Shown: one piece after another, positions 1 to 8,029 of the stretch
Layout: every line of letters begins with the position of its first letter
Numbering within the stretch: the first letter of the stretch is position 1
Source of the DNA: Ga0074130 sp035492055
GTDB taxonomy: Bacteria; Pseudomonadota; Gammaproteobacteria; Burkholderiales; Rhodocyclaceae
NCBI GenBank assembly: GCA_035492055.1
Contig: DATJJR010000069.1
Span: 1-19,169 of the forward strand
DNA length: 19,169 nt
Direction of reading: 5' to 3'
Notes under the pieces: generated by a model
The model's database searches: none
What the model was told of the DNA's origin: nothing
Seen by the model: the letters and a program-made list of their open reading frames with translations, nothing else
Position numbers and translations under genes: made by a program

Positions 1-462
1 ACTGGCTATGTCGACGCCCATGAATCAGATACTTCAGTCGGCGCACGTCTGGAAATGTGGCGTACCGGCATCATGCTGATCGAGGAGCGTCCGCTGTTCG
101 GTTGGGGCAAGAAAGGGTACATGGACCGCGTTAAGGAATTGATCTCCGACGGCACCGTCGCACCCGTTGTCGCCGATCACAGTCATTTACATAACGAATA
201 CATCGATGCCTGGGTGAAACGAGGCATTCCGGGGCTGTTGTCTACCTTGCTGTTGTATGGATTACCGCTCATGCTTTTCTTGCAGCTTTATCGGCACAGT
301 GACGAAACCGCCCGCCCCTACATCCTGGGAGGTGTACTGACGACCGTCAGCTATATCGTCTTCGGTTTGACACAGGCATTCCTGACCCACGATGACGGAG
401 TAACGCTGTATGCATTTACCGTCGTCATCCTGTGGTCTTTGGCACGGGAACCCCAAGCATGA
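1..462 (+). CDS. O-antigen ligase-like membrane protein (WaaL/Wzy_C family), C-terminal part only
   Basis: The reading frame is open from base 1, so the gene begins left of the window; 153 codons are present before the TGA. The visible part has the family hallmarks of the Wzy_C (O-antigen ligase/polymerase) domain: an Arg in SVGARLEMW followed by a MIxERPLFGWG stretch, then the large periplasmic-loop motif HSHLHNEYID with its conserved His residues. Three hydrophobic segments follow (roughly GIPGLLSTLLLYGLPL, YILGGVLTTVSYIVFG and VTLYAFTVVILWSLA). Known family role: joining undecaprenyl-linked O-antigen or capsule polymer to lipid A-core, or polymerising a glycan, on the periplasmic face of the inner membrane. 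Ligases and polymerases cannot be told apart from this fragment. Adjacency to msbA and two glycosyltransferases favours LPS/LOS assembly. The stop overlaps the msbA start by 4 bp (ATGA), implying translational coupling. Confidence 0.85.
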   Translation, partial: TGYVDAHESDTSVGARLEMWRTGIMLIEERPLFGWGKKGYMDRVKELISDGTVAPVVADHSHLHNEYIDAWVKRGIPGLLSTLLLYGLPLMLFLQLYRHSDETARPYILGGVLTTVSYIVFGLTQAFLTHDDGVTLYAFTVVILWSLAREPQA

Positions 463-2192
463 TCAAAATGCCTGCACAGTTTGACCGCTTGTGGGTTGCG
501 CATCGCCCCCACCTGAAGCGCCTCATCATTGCCTTCGTTGCCATGATCATGACCGCCGCGACGGAGCCACTGGTGCCTTATGTATTCCAGGTACTGCTAG
601 ACAAAGGCTTTGCCAGCAAGCCGACGTTCTCGCTCTGGCTGGTGCCTGTGGCCGTAATCCTGCTCTTTGCGGTGCGCGGCATTTCGACGTTCACAAGCTC
701 CTACATGATGACCTGGGTGTCATCGCATGTGCTAAACGAGCTGCGGCGGCAAATGTTCGAGCGCCTGCTTGAGGTTCCGATCAGCTTCTATGCCTCGCAC
801 TCGGTGGGCAAATCGATCAACTCGGTAATGTTCGAGGTGCAGCAGATCATTGAGATGATCACCAAGATTTTCACCTCGATTGTCCGCTCATTGCTGACTG
901 TGCTCGGTTTGCTCGGATGGCTGTTGTATCTCAACTGGAAACTGACCATCGTTACCTTGATCCTGCTGCCCTTGATGGCTGTCGTAGTAAGGCTGACGGG
1001 GCGTCGCCTGAAATTGCTCAATCAGGAAACGTTGCGCATCAACGCTGAATTGACACAGGTGCTGGAGGAAACTGCCCGTGCGCCACAGGTCATCAAGATC
1101 TTCGGTGGTGAGCCTTGGGAAATGGCCCGCTTCCAGGAGCGTTCCGAAAAACTGCGGCGTTACACAATGCGTACGACCAGCACGTTCTCGGCAACCGTGC
1201 CGATCACACAGTTGATGACCGCTTGCGCAGTTGCCGTCGTCGTCGTCATGGCATTGGTGGAATCGGGTAACGGCCAGATTACCGTTGGCGGCTTTGTTTC
1301 CTTCATTACCGCCATGTTGATGCTGCTCACGCCACTCAAGCAACTGGCCGAAGTCAACGGCCCATTGCAGCGCGGCATGGCAGCATCCGAGGCCGTATTC
1401 AATCTGATTGACCAGCCGATTGAGCGTGATAACGGCCGCATTCTGTCTGGTCGATGCCGTGGAGAAGTGACGTTCGATCGCGTCAGTTTCTCGTATCCGG
1501 GTCATACTAAAACCGTGCTCCATGAGATCGACCTGGCTGTGCAACCTGGCGAAACCGTTGCCTTTGTCGGGATGTCTGGTGGCGGAAAATCCACGCTGGT
1601 CAATCTGATTCCAGGCTTCTATGCAGCCACGTCGGGCCGCATTCTGGTCGATGGCGAATGCATTGAAGACATTGCACTGAAGAGCCTGCGCAACCAGATC
1701 GCCATGGTCAGCCAGCACGTCGTGCTGTTTGACGACACGCTGGCTGCCAATGTGGCTTACGGCGATAGCGCGCCTGATGCTGCGCGCATTGCGGCAGCCA
1801 TCAAGGCAGCACATCTGGCCGATGTCGTCGCCGGCTTGTCCGAGGGACTGGAAACACGCATTGGCGATAACGGCCATCGACTTTCCGGCGGCCAACGCCA
1901 ACGCCTTGCCATTGCCCGCGCCATCTACAAGGATGCGCCCATTCTGATTCTCGACGAAGCAACATCTGCGCTTGATACTGAGTCCGAGCGTGCCGTCCAG
2001 GCTGCGCTGGATGCGCTGATGCAGGGGCGAACGACGTTTGTCATTGCGCATCGCCTGTCCACTGTCGAGCATGCCGATCGCATCGTCGTGCTCGCGGATG
2101 GCCGCATTGTCGAAACCGGCACGCACAAGGCACTGCTTGCCCAAGGCGGGGCGTATGCGAACCTCTATCGTCTGCAATTTTCCGAAGCCTGA
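459..2192 (+). CDS. msbA: Lipid A export ATP-binding/permease protein MsbA
   Basis: An ABC half-transporter of 577 residues, close to the usual MsbA length of about 580. The N-terminal half (about residues 1-320) is an ABC exporter membrane domain with several hydrophobic segments. The ATPase domain carries Walker A GMSGGGKST (371-379), signature LSGGQ (475-479), Walker B ILILDE (495-500) and the H-loop His (531). As a homodimer in the inner membrane, MsbA flips lipid A-core from the cytoplasmic to the periplasmic leaflet, which fits the upstream ligase and downstream LPS-type glycosyltransferases. I chose the ATG at 459 because it overlaps the upstream TGA as ATGA; an in-frame GTG at 432 and an ATG at 468 are alternatives. 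Other multidrug/lipid exporters share the fold; family length and LPS context favour MsbA. Confidence 0.9.
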   Translation: MIKMPAQFDRLWVAHRPHLKRLIIAFVAMIMTAATEPLVPYVFQVLLDKGFASKPTFSLWLVPVAVILLFAVRGISTFTSSYMMTWVSSHVLNELRRQMFERLLEVPISFYASHSVGKSINSVMFEVQQIIEMITKIFTSIVRSLLTVLGLLGWLLYLNWKLTIVTLILLPLMAVVVRLTGRRLKLLNQETLRINAELTQVLEETARAPQVIKIFGGEPWEMARFQERSEKLRRYTMRTTSTFSATVPITQLMTACAVAVVVVMALVESGNGQITVGGFVSFITAMLMLLTPLKQLAEVNGPLQRGMAASEAVFNLIDQPIERDNGRILSGRCRGEVTFDRVSFSYPGHTKTVLHEIDLAVQPGETVAFVGMSGGGKSTLVNLIPGFYAATSGRILVDGECIEDIALKSLRNQIAMVSQHVVLFDDTLAANVAYGDSAPDAARIAAAIKAAHLADVVAGLSEGLETRIGDNGHRLSGGQRQRLAIARAIYKDAPILILDEATSALDTESERAVQAALDALMQGRTTFVIAHRLSTVEHADRIVVLADGRIVETGTHKALLAQGGAYANLYRLQFSEA

Positions 2193-2213
2193 GTTTCACC
2201 CTTCGAGGCCGCC

Positions 2214-3317
2214 ATGTCATTGCCGTTGATTCCCGCCGAGGTTCTGGCGAAAACCGACAAGATTCTTTTCATCACACATCTTGCGCTGGGTGACTTCACT
2301 TATCTGCAAAACGACTTCCGTGCCTTTGCGGCAGCGTATCCGCATATCGAAGTACATCTGTGGGTCGATGAAGTACGGCGTACGACGAACGCCGCGAAGT
2401 GGGACAGCCTGAAGAAATACTCGCTCTACGATTGGGTTGAAGCCTGCCCATTCTTCGGCAAAATCTATAAGCGGACTTATAGCCCTGCTCTGCTCGAAGA
2501 GTCGATTCGGGAAGCACAGAACGAGCACTATCCGGTGGTTGTGTCGCTCGCGACCTTGCGGCCGCATCTTTACGCATCGATGGCACGACGCATCAGTCCG
2601 CAGGGGCTTGTCGTCGGCATGGTGAAGAAGGTGAAATTCTTCCAGCCACATCATGCGTTTGCCTACCGGAAGCTCGATGCAACGATTCCGCCCTACACCG
2701 TCGATCACAACAATCCGCAGCATATCAGCGATGTGTATGCCGATTGGTTCCGACAACTGTGCGGGCTCGACATTCCGCCAGCGGAACGCATGCCATTCGT
2801 GCATATTCCAGCGGAATGGAATCGTTACGCAACAGAACAAATTGCCCAGTGGGGAACACAGGAAAAGAAACGTGTATTCATCAATCCCTATGCCAAGACG
2901 AAGAAGCGTTGCTGGCCGCTGGAACGCGTCGGGGAATTGATTGTCGCCATGCGTGAATTGCCGGATTGGCGCAATGCCTGTTTCATCGTCAACGCCATGC
3001 CGCCAGAACTGCCGGCGGTTAAAACCCTGATCGCTGAGCAGCACCTTGATGAAACGGTCGCCTTCAGCGCTACCAATAACTTCTTCCAATTACCGGCTGT
3101 ATTGGCACGCTGTGATTTGATCGTGTCGGTTGAAACCGCCGTCATGCATCTCGCCAACGCCGTCCATGTACCGGTCATTGCATTAATGCGGCAGAAAAAC
3201 CCGGAGTGGATTCCGGTCGATCATGCCAACAGCATCGTCATTACCGCTGAACACCGCCGTGACTGGGTGGATGCCATTCCGGCCGGCCGTGTCATCGATG
3301 CCATGAAAACACTATGA
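2214..3317 (+). CDS. Glycosyltransferase family 9 (heptosyltransferase-like)
   Basis: A 367-aa protein resembling ADP-heptose:LPS heptosyltransferases (GT9, GT-B fold). Visible signs are the N-terminal beta-strand and Gly-Asp loop ILFITHLALGDF (about 18-28), the acceptor-domain strand IEVHLWVDE, and the C-terminal nucleotide-sugar motif ETAVMHLANAVHVPVIALM (307-325), which corresponds to the family's DSGPMHLAAALGxPxVALF. The Asp-x-Gly-Pro of the family is replaced by Glu-Thr-Ala-Val, so this is a divergent member and its donor may not be heptose. The start ATG has GAGG six bases upstream. It lies 21 bp after msbA, and its TGA overlaps the next gene's ATG (ATGA), so it is part of the same operon and probably adds a sugar to the LPS core in the cytoplasm. 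The exact sugar and acceptor cannot be told from sequence. Confidence 0.8.
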   Translation: MSLPLIPAEVLAKTDKILFITHLALGDFTYLQNDFRAFAAAYPHIEVHLWVDEVRRTTNAAKWDSLKKYSLYDWVEACPFFGKIYKRTYSPALLEESIREAQNEHYPVVVSLATLRPHLYASMARRISPQGLVVGMVKKVKFFQPHHAFAYRKLDATIPPYTVDHNNPQHISDVYADWFRQLCGLDIPPAERMPFVHIPAEWNRYATEQIAQWGTQEKKRVFINPYAKTKKRCWPLERVGELIVAMRELPDWRNACFIVNAMPPELPAVKTLIAEQHLDETVAFSATNNFFQLPAVLARCDLIVSVETAVMHLANAVHVPVIALMRQKNPEWIPVDHANSIVITAEHRRDWVDAIPAGRVIDAMKTL

Positions 3318-4264
3318 GCAACGTACCTTTCCACATCGCCTTTTGCGTCGATGACAATTATTGCCGCCCCATGGGTGCGACGATTGCTTCCATCATCGAC
3401 AACAACCCTGGCCAGGCTTTTGTCTTTCATGTATTGATGGCCGCGGCCAGCGAAGATAACCGGCGCGACTTGTCAAAACTCGAAGCAAGATTTCCGGATG
3501 TGCAAGTTCAATTGCACATGATCGATACACGTGACTTCAGCCAGTTTGGCCGTTTCATCGAGCATACCCATTATTCGCTCTCGATCTTTACCCGTCTCGT
3601 GATTCCATCGGTACTAACCGGTGTAACCGAGCGTGTGCTTTATCTCGATGCCGACATTCTCTGCGTCGGAAAGCTGGATGAGCTTGTGAACATGGACTTA
3701 GGCGGTGATATCGCCGCTGCCGTGGCGGATGCACCGGTCACAACGCAACGTCGCGTAGCATCACTCAAGCTTGAACAGGCTGAATACTTCAATGGCGGCG
3801 TGATCTTCATCAACATTCCGCAATGGCAAGCACATCGCATTACTGAAGCAACGATGGACGTGCTGCTCAATCGTGACGGCGATCTGCGTTTCCCGGATCA
3901 GGATGCACTCAACGTCGTACTCAACGGCCGAACGCGTTTCCTGCCGGGAAAATTCAACTATCTGTACGACCTGATTCACGATCTTAACGTCAACAAAACG
4001 GCCATGCGCCCTGTCGGCGATGCGGCGCTCATCCATTTTGCCGGCGCGGTAAAACCATGGACGGAATGGAGCGGGCATGATGCGCGCGAGCTGTTCCGCA
4101 AGTACCACGCCATGTCGCCATGGTCGCACCTGCCGCTTGATCAGGCGCCGCGCAACACCAAGGAACTGCGCATGCATTCACGCTTCCTGTTCCGGCAAGG
4201 CAAGCCACTGCAGAGCCTGCGGTGGTATCTGAAGTATTTGCGAGCGCGCAAGAAGCGCAAGTAA
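3314..4264 (+). CDS. Glycosyltransferase family 8 (WaaI/WaaJ-type LPS hexosyltransferase)
   Basis: A 316-aa GT-A fold retaining glycosyltransferase of family GT8. Sequence hallmarks in order: the N-terminal nucleotide-binding strand FHIAFCVDDNYCRPMGATIASI; the metal-binding DxD motif YLDADIL (Asp112 and Asp114); the YFNGGVIFIN segment; FPDQDALN, typical of the family's catalytic region; and HFAGAVKPW near the C-terminus, which supplies the third metal ligand (His) in GT8. The basic C-terminal tail, ending in LRARKKRK, resembles the C-terminal extension of WaaI/WaaJ enzymes that helps hold the enzyme at the membrane. Family members transfer glucose or galactose from UDP-sugar to the LPS core. 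It is the last gene of the operon; only 12 bp separate it from a convergent gene, and no T-rich terminator is visible between them. Confidence 0.88.
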   Translation: MSNVPFHIAFCVDDNYCRPMGATIASIIDNNPGQAFVFHVLMAAASEDNRRDLSKLEARFPDVQVQLHMIDTRDFSQFGRFIEHTHYSLSIFTRLVIPSVLTGVTERVLYLDADILCVGKLDELVNMDLGGDIAAAVADAPVTTQRRVASLKLEQAEYFNGGVIFINIPQWQAHRITEATMDVLLNRDGDLRFPDQDALNVVLNGRTRFLPGKFNYLYDLIHDLNVNKTAMRPVGDAALIHFAGAVKPWTEWSGHDARELFRKYHAMSPWSHLPLDQAPRNTKELRMHSRFLFRQGKPLQSLRWYLKYLRARKKRK

Positions 4265-4276
4265 ACCGCGCAGCGA

Positions 4277-5083
4277 TCAAGCCATGAAGACGTTGATTTT
4301 CCGGACCACGTCGTCCTGGTTTTCTGGTGTCCATTCGCTCAGCGCATGCCCCATGTCGGCGTAGTAATGCGCTTCGGCAATACCGCCCGCGGCACGATAG
4401 ACATCGGCAACACGCATGGCGGTATCCGATGGCAAACGTGGATCGGCTTTCCCCTGGAACATGAGCAGCGGCGGTAATTCGACTAACTCGCCACGTTCAA
4501 GGATGCGTGGTGGATTGCCCTCCTCCATTGCCGCCTCGTTGCCAAAGTATTTGCGGTGACAGGCAAGAATTTCGGCATAGCCTGCTTGCTGTGCCATGCG
4601 ATAACGCGCAAGCGGGTCCAACACGCCGGAGCAGGTAATCACGCGAGTCAGGCGCGCATCGACACGGCTCAATTCATCAGGAATATCAGTGATATAGGTC
4701 GGATACGCTGGGCGCATGGCGGCAAGCAAAATCAGATGACCACCGCTGGAAATGCCCAATCCACCGATGTTCCCTGAGTCGATATCAAATGCAGCGGCAT
4801 TCGCTTTCATCCAGCGGATTGCGAAATTCACGTCGAGCAGCGACGATGGATATCGATGTTTCGGCGCCATGCGAAAATCAATTGAGACCACGACGATTCC
4901 CGTCGCAGCAAGCTTTTCGCCAAGATAGGCCGTGGCTGTCCGATCACCGGAAATCCAGGCGCCACCATGCAGACATAACAGCGCCGGCCATGGACCTGGT
5001 GTTTCAGGGCGAAAAATCAGCGCCTTCAGTGAACGATCGCCTACCGTGCGATAAACAAGCTCCTGCGTGATGACTGTATTCAT
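4277..5083 (-). CDS. Alpha/beta hydrolase (BD-FAE/HSL-like esterase)
   Basis: A 268-aa alpha/beta-hydrolase. It has an oxyanion-hole HGG at 39-41 (CLHGGAW), a nucleophile elbow GISSG with Ser112, and candidate catalytic Asp214 (GKADPRLPSD) and His246 (MGHALSEW). The HGGAW motif and the overall layout match the hormone-sensitive-lipase/BD-FAE-like carboxylesterase group. There is no signal peptide, so it is probably cytoplasmic; the substrate is unknown. The frame extends upstream to 5176, but the ATG at 5083 overlaps the yciO TGA as ATGA and begins the recognisable fold, so I chose it. It is the last gene of a leftward four-gene operon with yciO, rnm and another alpha/beta hydrolase. It converges on the GT8 gene 12 bp away. 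Confidence 0.8.
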   Translation of the reverse strand: MNTVITQELVYRTVGDRSLKALIFRPETPGPWPALLCLHGGAWISGDRTATAYLGEKLAATGIVVVSIDFRMAPKHRYPSSLLDVNFAIRWMKANAAAFDIDSGNIGGLGISSGGHLILLAAMRPAYPTYITDIPDELSRVDARLTRVITCSGVLDPLARYRMAQQAGYAEILACHRKYFGNEAAMEEGNPPRILERGELVELPPLLMFQGKADPRLPSDTAMRVADVYRAAGGIAEAHYYADMGHALSEWTPENQDDVVRKINVFMA

Positions 5084-5703
5084 AAACCCAGCAAGGCCGG
5101 ATCGCCCTTCCCTGTCCGAACCAGCTCCGGCGAACCATCGACGAGATTGACCACCGTCGTGACTTCCGCACCGCAATGTCCGGCTTCAATAATCAGGTCC
5201 AGTGCGTGATCGAGGTGGTCGCGGATTTCTTCCGGATCGGTCAAGGGGAAGTCATTGTCAGGGAGCAGCAACGTCGAACTCAGTAACGGTTCGTCCAACT
5301 CGGCAAGCAAGGCCCGAACAACCGGATGATCGGGTACGCGAATGCCGATGGTTTTGCGCTTGGGGTGCAACACACGCCGCGGCAATTCCTTGGTGCCTTC
5401 AAGAATAAATGTATAGCTGCCCGGCGTGGCCGCCTTGAGCAAGCGGTATTGTGCATTGTCCACGCGTGCGTAGTTGGCGATTTCGGAAAGATCTCGGCAC
5501 AACAACGTGAAATGATGGCGCTCGTCCACGTCGCGAATCTGACGGATTCGATCGAGTAATTTCGCATCGCCCGTATGACCACACAGGACGTAAGCAGCAT
5601 CTGTCGGCATGGCAATCAAACCGCCTTCACGGATGATTTGCGCTGCATGAGCGATTTGACGCGGCTGGGGATTATCGGAATGCAGGGAGAAAAAGAGAGA
5701 CAT
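5080..5703 (-). CDS. yciO: YciO family protein (Sua5/YciO/YrdC fold)
   Basis: A 207-aa single-domain protein that matches E. coli YciO in length and motifs: an N-terminal FFSLHSDNPQPRQI, the loop MPTDAAYVL, HHFTLLCRDLSEI, TPGSYTFILEGTKELPRRVL, KRKTIGIRVPDHP and a C-terminal ELVRTGKGDP. The Sua5/YrdC fold binds ATP and RNA; Sua5/TsaC make threonylcarbamoyl-AMP for tRNA t6A37. YciO is the paralogous branch, whose role is less certain. Annotation pipelines often name it L-threonylcarbamoyladenylate synthase. It lies 58 bp downstream of rnm, the same pair order as yciV-yciO in E. coli, which strengthens the assignment. The 4-bp ATGA overlap couples it to the next hydrolase. Confidence 0.88.
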   Translation of the reverse strand: MSLFFSLHSDNPQPRQIAHAAQIIREGGLIAMPTDAAYVLCGHTGDAKLLDRIRQIRDVDERHHFTLLCRDLSEIANYARVDNAQYRLLKAATPGSYTFILEGTKELPRRVLHPKRKTIGIRVPDHPVVRALLAELDEPLLSSTLLLPDNDFPLTDPEEIRDHLDHALDLIIEAGHCGAEVTTVVNLVDGSPELVRTGKGDPALLGL

Positions 5704-5761
5704 GGGGAACCGGATTGCCGCTCCGCAGAGTGGCAGAGAAGCATTTGTTAGATTGGCGCAG

Positions 5762-6598
5762 TTAAATCAGCGCTTTCCACACCGGCTTGAGATCAGAGGA
5801 CAAATCGGGCAACTTGCCCAGATCCGTCCAGCTCTCGCCCGGTGCGTGAAAATCGGAAGCGCGTGAAGCCAGCAAGTCCATGCGGCGTGCGTAATCGGCG
5901 AAGATTTCGACTTGCTCGGGCCGATGCGAACTCGACAGCACTTCAATCCCGCGGCCGCCGTAGCTTTTGAACTCATCAAGGAAAGCCGTCATTTCCTGTG
6001 GTGTAAGGCGATAACGCCCAGGGTGCGCCACGACGGCAATGCCGCCCGCATTCGTGACCCAGCTCACCGCTTGCTGAAGTGTCGCCCAACTATGAGGGAT
6101 ATAGCCGGGTTTGCCGTAACCCAGCCATTGCGCGAATACCGATTTCACATCCTTGGCGCGACCGGTTTCAACGATGTAACGTGCAAAGTGCGAACGGCTG
6201 ACCAGCGCCGGATTGCGTGCATGCCGCATGGCGCCTTCGTACGCACCTTCGATACCCACCTTGGCCAGCTCTTCGCCGATCAGCATGGCGCGTCGATCAC
6301 GGCCGCTGCGCACGGAAGCCAGACCGTCGCTGAGCGCCTTGTTGTAAATGTCCATCCCGAGACCGACCATGTGAATGGTGTGGGCTTCCTCACCCCAAGT
6401 CACGGAAATTTCGACGCCGCTGACGAAACGCATGCCCAGCTCGATGGCGGTATCGTGCGCTTCGAACACGCCCGCGGTTTCGTCATGATCTGTCAGCGTT
6501 GCCAATTCAACGCCATTGGCATGGGCACGACGCATGACGTCCGTAGGACTCAGCAGTCCGTCGGAGTAGTACGAATGACAATGCAGATCGGCGTTCAT
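5762..6598 (-). CDS. rnm: RNase AM / PHP-family phosphoesterase (YciV type)
   Basis: A 278-aa PHP-domain protein. Metal-ligand candidates are visible in the family order: DLHCHSYYSDG (His6, His8, Asp13), TDHDE (His38), GVEISVTW (Glu63), HTIHMVG (His76), VVAHPGRY (His192) and ASDFHAPG (Asp249, His251). These form the trinuclear metal centre of the family. The E. coli homologue YciV (RNase AM, Rnm) is a 5'-3' exonuclease that matures 5' ends of rRNAs. A Chromobacterium homologue was described as a 3',5'-nucleotide bisphosphatase. Cytoplasmic. Its ATG overlaps the upstream hydrolase's stop (ATGA). It precedes yciO, as in enterobacteria. The start is fixed by the overlap and by the conserved N-terminal xADLHCH. 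Confidence 0.88.
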   Translation of the reverse strand: MNADLHCHSYYSDGLLSPTDVMRRAHANGVELATLTDHDETAGVFEAHDTAIELGMRFVSGVEISVTWGEEAHTIHMVGLGMDIYNKALSDGLASVRSGRDRRAMLIGEELAKVGIEGAYEGAMRHARNPALVSRSHFARYIVETGRAKDVKSVFAQWLGYGKPGYIPHSWATLQQAVSWVTNAGGIAVVAHPGRYRLTPQEMTAFLDEFKSYGGRGIEVLSSSHRPEQVEIFADYARRMDLLASRASDFHAPGESWTDLGKLPDLSSDLKPVWKALI

Positions 6599-7476
6599 AA
6601 GGGACTGAAGAACTCTTCAAGCAGCTCGGCCACTTTTTCCGGGTATTCGTGGTGCATGTTGTGGCCGCACGATGGCAATACTACCTCACGCAAATCGCGG
6701 AAGCAGGCCTTGCGTGCAGCATACTCTGCCTCTTTGCCGTCGAAACGTTTCATCACGAATGAATCCTGTGCGGCGACCCACAATACTGGCGCCGTGATTT
6801 CCCGCCAGCAGGCCTTGGCCTCGTCAAGTCGATAGCGAAACGGGCTACGCCAACGGTGGCATGGGTCGATTGCCATTTCAATACGGCCATCCAGGCGCTT
6901 TTGGCCTAAATGACGTGCCATATAGTCGGCACGTTCAGGCAACAGGCGCGGGTTGTCTTTATGTAAGCGTGCAGCCAGTTCAGAAAAGTCGGCGTAATCC
7001 CGAAAGCGCGTCGGTTCGCGTACTTCATCCAGCCATGCGGCGTAGTTTTGCGCGGCATCGTCGGCCGATGTTTCCGGCAAGCCAAAGCCTTCCAGGGTAG
7101 CAATGCGGCGAAACCGCTGTGGTCGGGCGCCAGCGTATAGACACAACACGTTGCCCCCAAGGCTGTGGCCGACGATATCAATCTGCTCATTCGCCGCATA
7201 GTGATCAAGCACACCTTCAAGATCGACCAGGTAATCGGGGTACCAATAAGGACCGCCGTTCCACGATGACAAACCAAAGCCGCGCCAGTCGGGTGCAATG
7301 ACCTGCCAATCGTGTTTGAACGCATCGACCACGAATTGAAACGTTGCGCTGACATCTCCCCAGCCATGGAGCATGAAAAGCTTGGGTGCATCTGATTCAC
7401 CCCAAATGCGTACGTGGATGCGCCGTTTATTATCCGGATTGCCGACCTCGATGAATTCATTGCGATAATTTTTCAT
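6595..7476 (-). CDS. Alpha/beta hydrolase (Abhydrolase_1 type)
   Basis: A 293-aa alpha/beta-hydrolase of the classical lipase/epoxide-hydrolase-like group. It has oxyanion segment MLHGWGD (HGWG 37-40), strand VIAPDWRGFGLSS, nucleophile elbow VGHSLGG (Ser105), a candidate catalytic Asp238 (VAAQDSF) and His272 (PSCGHNMHHE). A mobile cap domain lies between about residues 130 and 225. No signal peptide is seen and the substrate cannot be predicted; esterase, lactonase and dehalogenase-like activities are all possible. It is the first gene of the leftward operon (hydrolase, rnm, yciO, hydrolase) and shares the 71-bp divergent intergenic region with gcvH, where its promoter must lie. I could not pick out a convincing -35/-10 pair there. 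Confidence 0.82.
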   Translation of the reverse strand: MKNYRNEFIEVGNPDNKRRIHVRIWGESDAPKLFMLHGWGDVSATFQFVVDAFKHDWQVIAPDWRGFGLSSWNGGPYWYPDYLVDLEGVLDHYAANEQIDIVGHSLGGNVLCLYAGARPQRFRRIATLEGFGLPETSADDAAQNYAAWLDEVREPTRFRDYADFSELAARLHKDNPRLLPERADYMARHLGQKRLDGRIEMAIDPCHRWRSPFRYRLDEAKACWREITAPVLWVAAQDSFVMKRFDGKEAEYAARKACFRDLREVVLPSCGHNMHHEYPEKVAELLEEFFSPL

Positions 7477-7547
7477 GCATTCATTCTAACGTCCCAACCC
7501 TGTGCCACTCAGGCAGAATAGCGCTTCCTTTCGTCCCGGAAACTCAC

Positions 7548-7925
7548 ATGAAACTTCCCGCCGAACTCAAATACGCTGCCACTCACGAATGGTCACGCAA
7601 GGAAAATGATGGCACCTTGACCGTTGGCATTACCGATCACGCGCAATACACCTTGGGCGACATCGTCTTCGTGCAACTGCCGGAGGTCGGGCGGGCCGTC
7701 AAGGCAGGTGAGGAAATTGCCATGATCGAATCGGTAAAGGCTGCTTCCGGCATTCATGCGCCAGTATCGGGCAGCATCGTGGCGACTAACCAGGCGGTAG
7801 TAGATGCGCCTGAGGGTGTCAATGACGACGCTTACGCCGCCTGGTTGTTTCGCATTCAGCCTGCTAATGCAGCCGATTTTGACAGCCTGCTTGATGCTGC
7901 TGGCTACGAAGCTGTTGCCGAGTAA
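7548..7925 (+). CDS. gcvH: Glycine cleavage system H protein
   Basis: A 125-aa lipoyl-carrier protein of the normal family length. The lipoylation site is Lys64 in MIESVKAASGIHAPVSG, the typical ESVKA context. The N-terminal KYAATHEW and the GxVxxxLPEVGxxVxxGExIA hammerhead segment are also as expected. H protein shuttles the methylamine intermediate between GcvP, GcvT and the lipoamide dehydrogenase. It can also serve as a lipoyl relay to other 2-oxoacid dehydrogenases. Unlike the usual gcvT-gcvH-gcvP operon, no gcvT or gcvP is adjacent: the left neighbour is a divergent hydrolase operon and the right is a regulatory gap followed by a bactofilin. The 71-bp leader is too short for a tandem glycine riboswitch. 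Confidence 0.95.
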   Translation: MKLPAELKYAATHEWSRKENDGTLTVGITDHAQYTLGDIVFVQLPEVGRAVKAGEEIAMIESVKAASGIHAPVSGSIVATNQAVVDAPEGVNDDAYAAWLFRIQPANAADFDSLLDAAGYEAVAE

Positions 7926-7962
7926 TCCTTGGCAAATCGATCGCTATCGTCAGATAACCATG

Positions 7963-7982
7963 TTGTCGGGTGATAGCGACAT
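7963..7982. promoter_or_regulatory. Candidate distal activator-binding dyad (UAS2)
   Basis: TTGTCGG-N6-GCGACAT, an imperfect copy of the dyad at 8030-8049 with the same 6-bp spacer; 14 of 20 positions are identical. Its centre lies about 154 bp upstream of the transcription start predicted from the sigma-54 element at 8101, and 67 bp from the other copy. That is within the usual range for enhancer-binding-protein sites. The bound protein is unknown. Confidence 0.5.
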
Positions 7983-8029
7983 TGTCTTCATGCGTTAAAA
8001 CAAATGCTTAATCGAGGCTCCATGTTTTC

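Noticed and set aside
888..2177. A 429-codon open frame on the - strand opposite msbA
   Set aside because: It is a shadow of the clearly identified msbA; the translation shows no family motifs. The same holds for the long frames opposite the GT9 gene (2217-3089) and opposite rnm (5912-6835).
5716..5735. Imperfect hairpin (TGCCGCTC ... GAGTGGCA) in the rnm-yciO gap
   Set aside because: Short stem with a mismatch and no T-run; it may affect yciO translation, but nothing else supports a function.
7941..7979. Hairpin TCGCTATC ... GATAGCGA after gcvH as a terminator
   Set aside because: The loop is long, there is no T-tract, and the right arm overlaps the distal activator dyad, which explains the sequence better.
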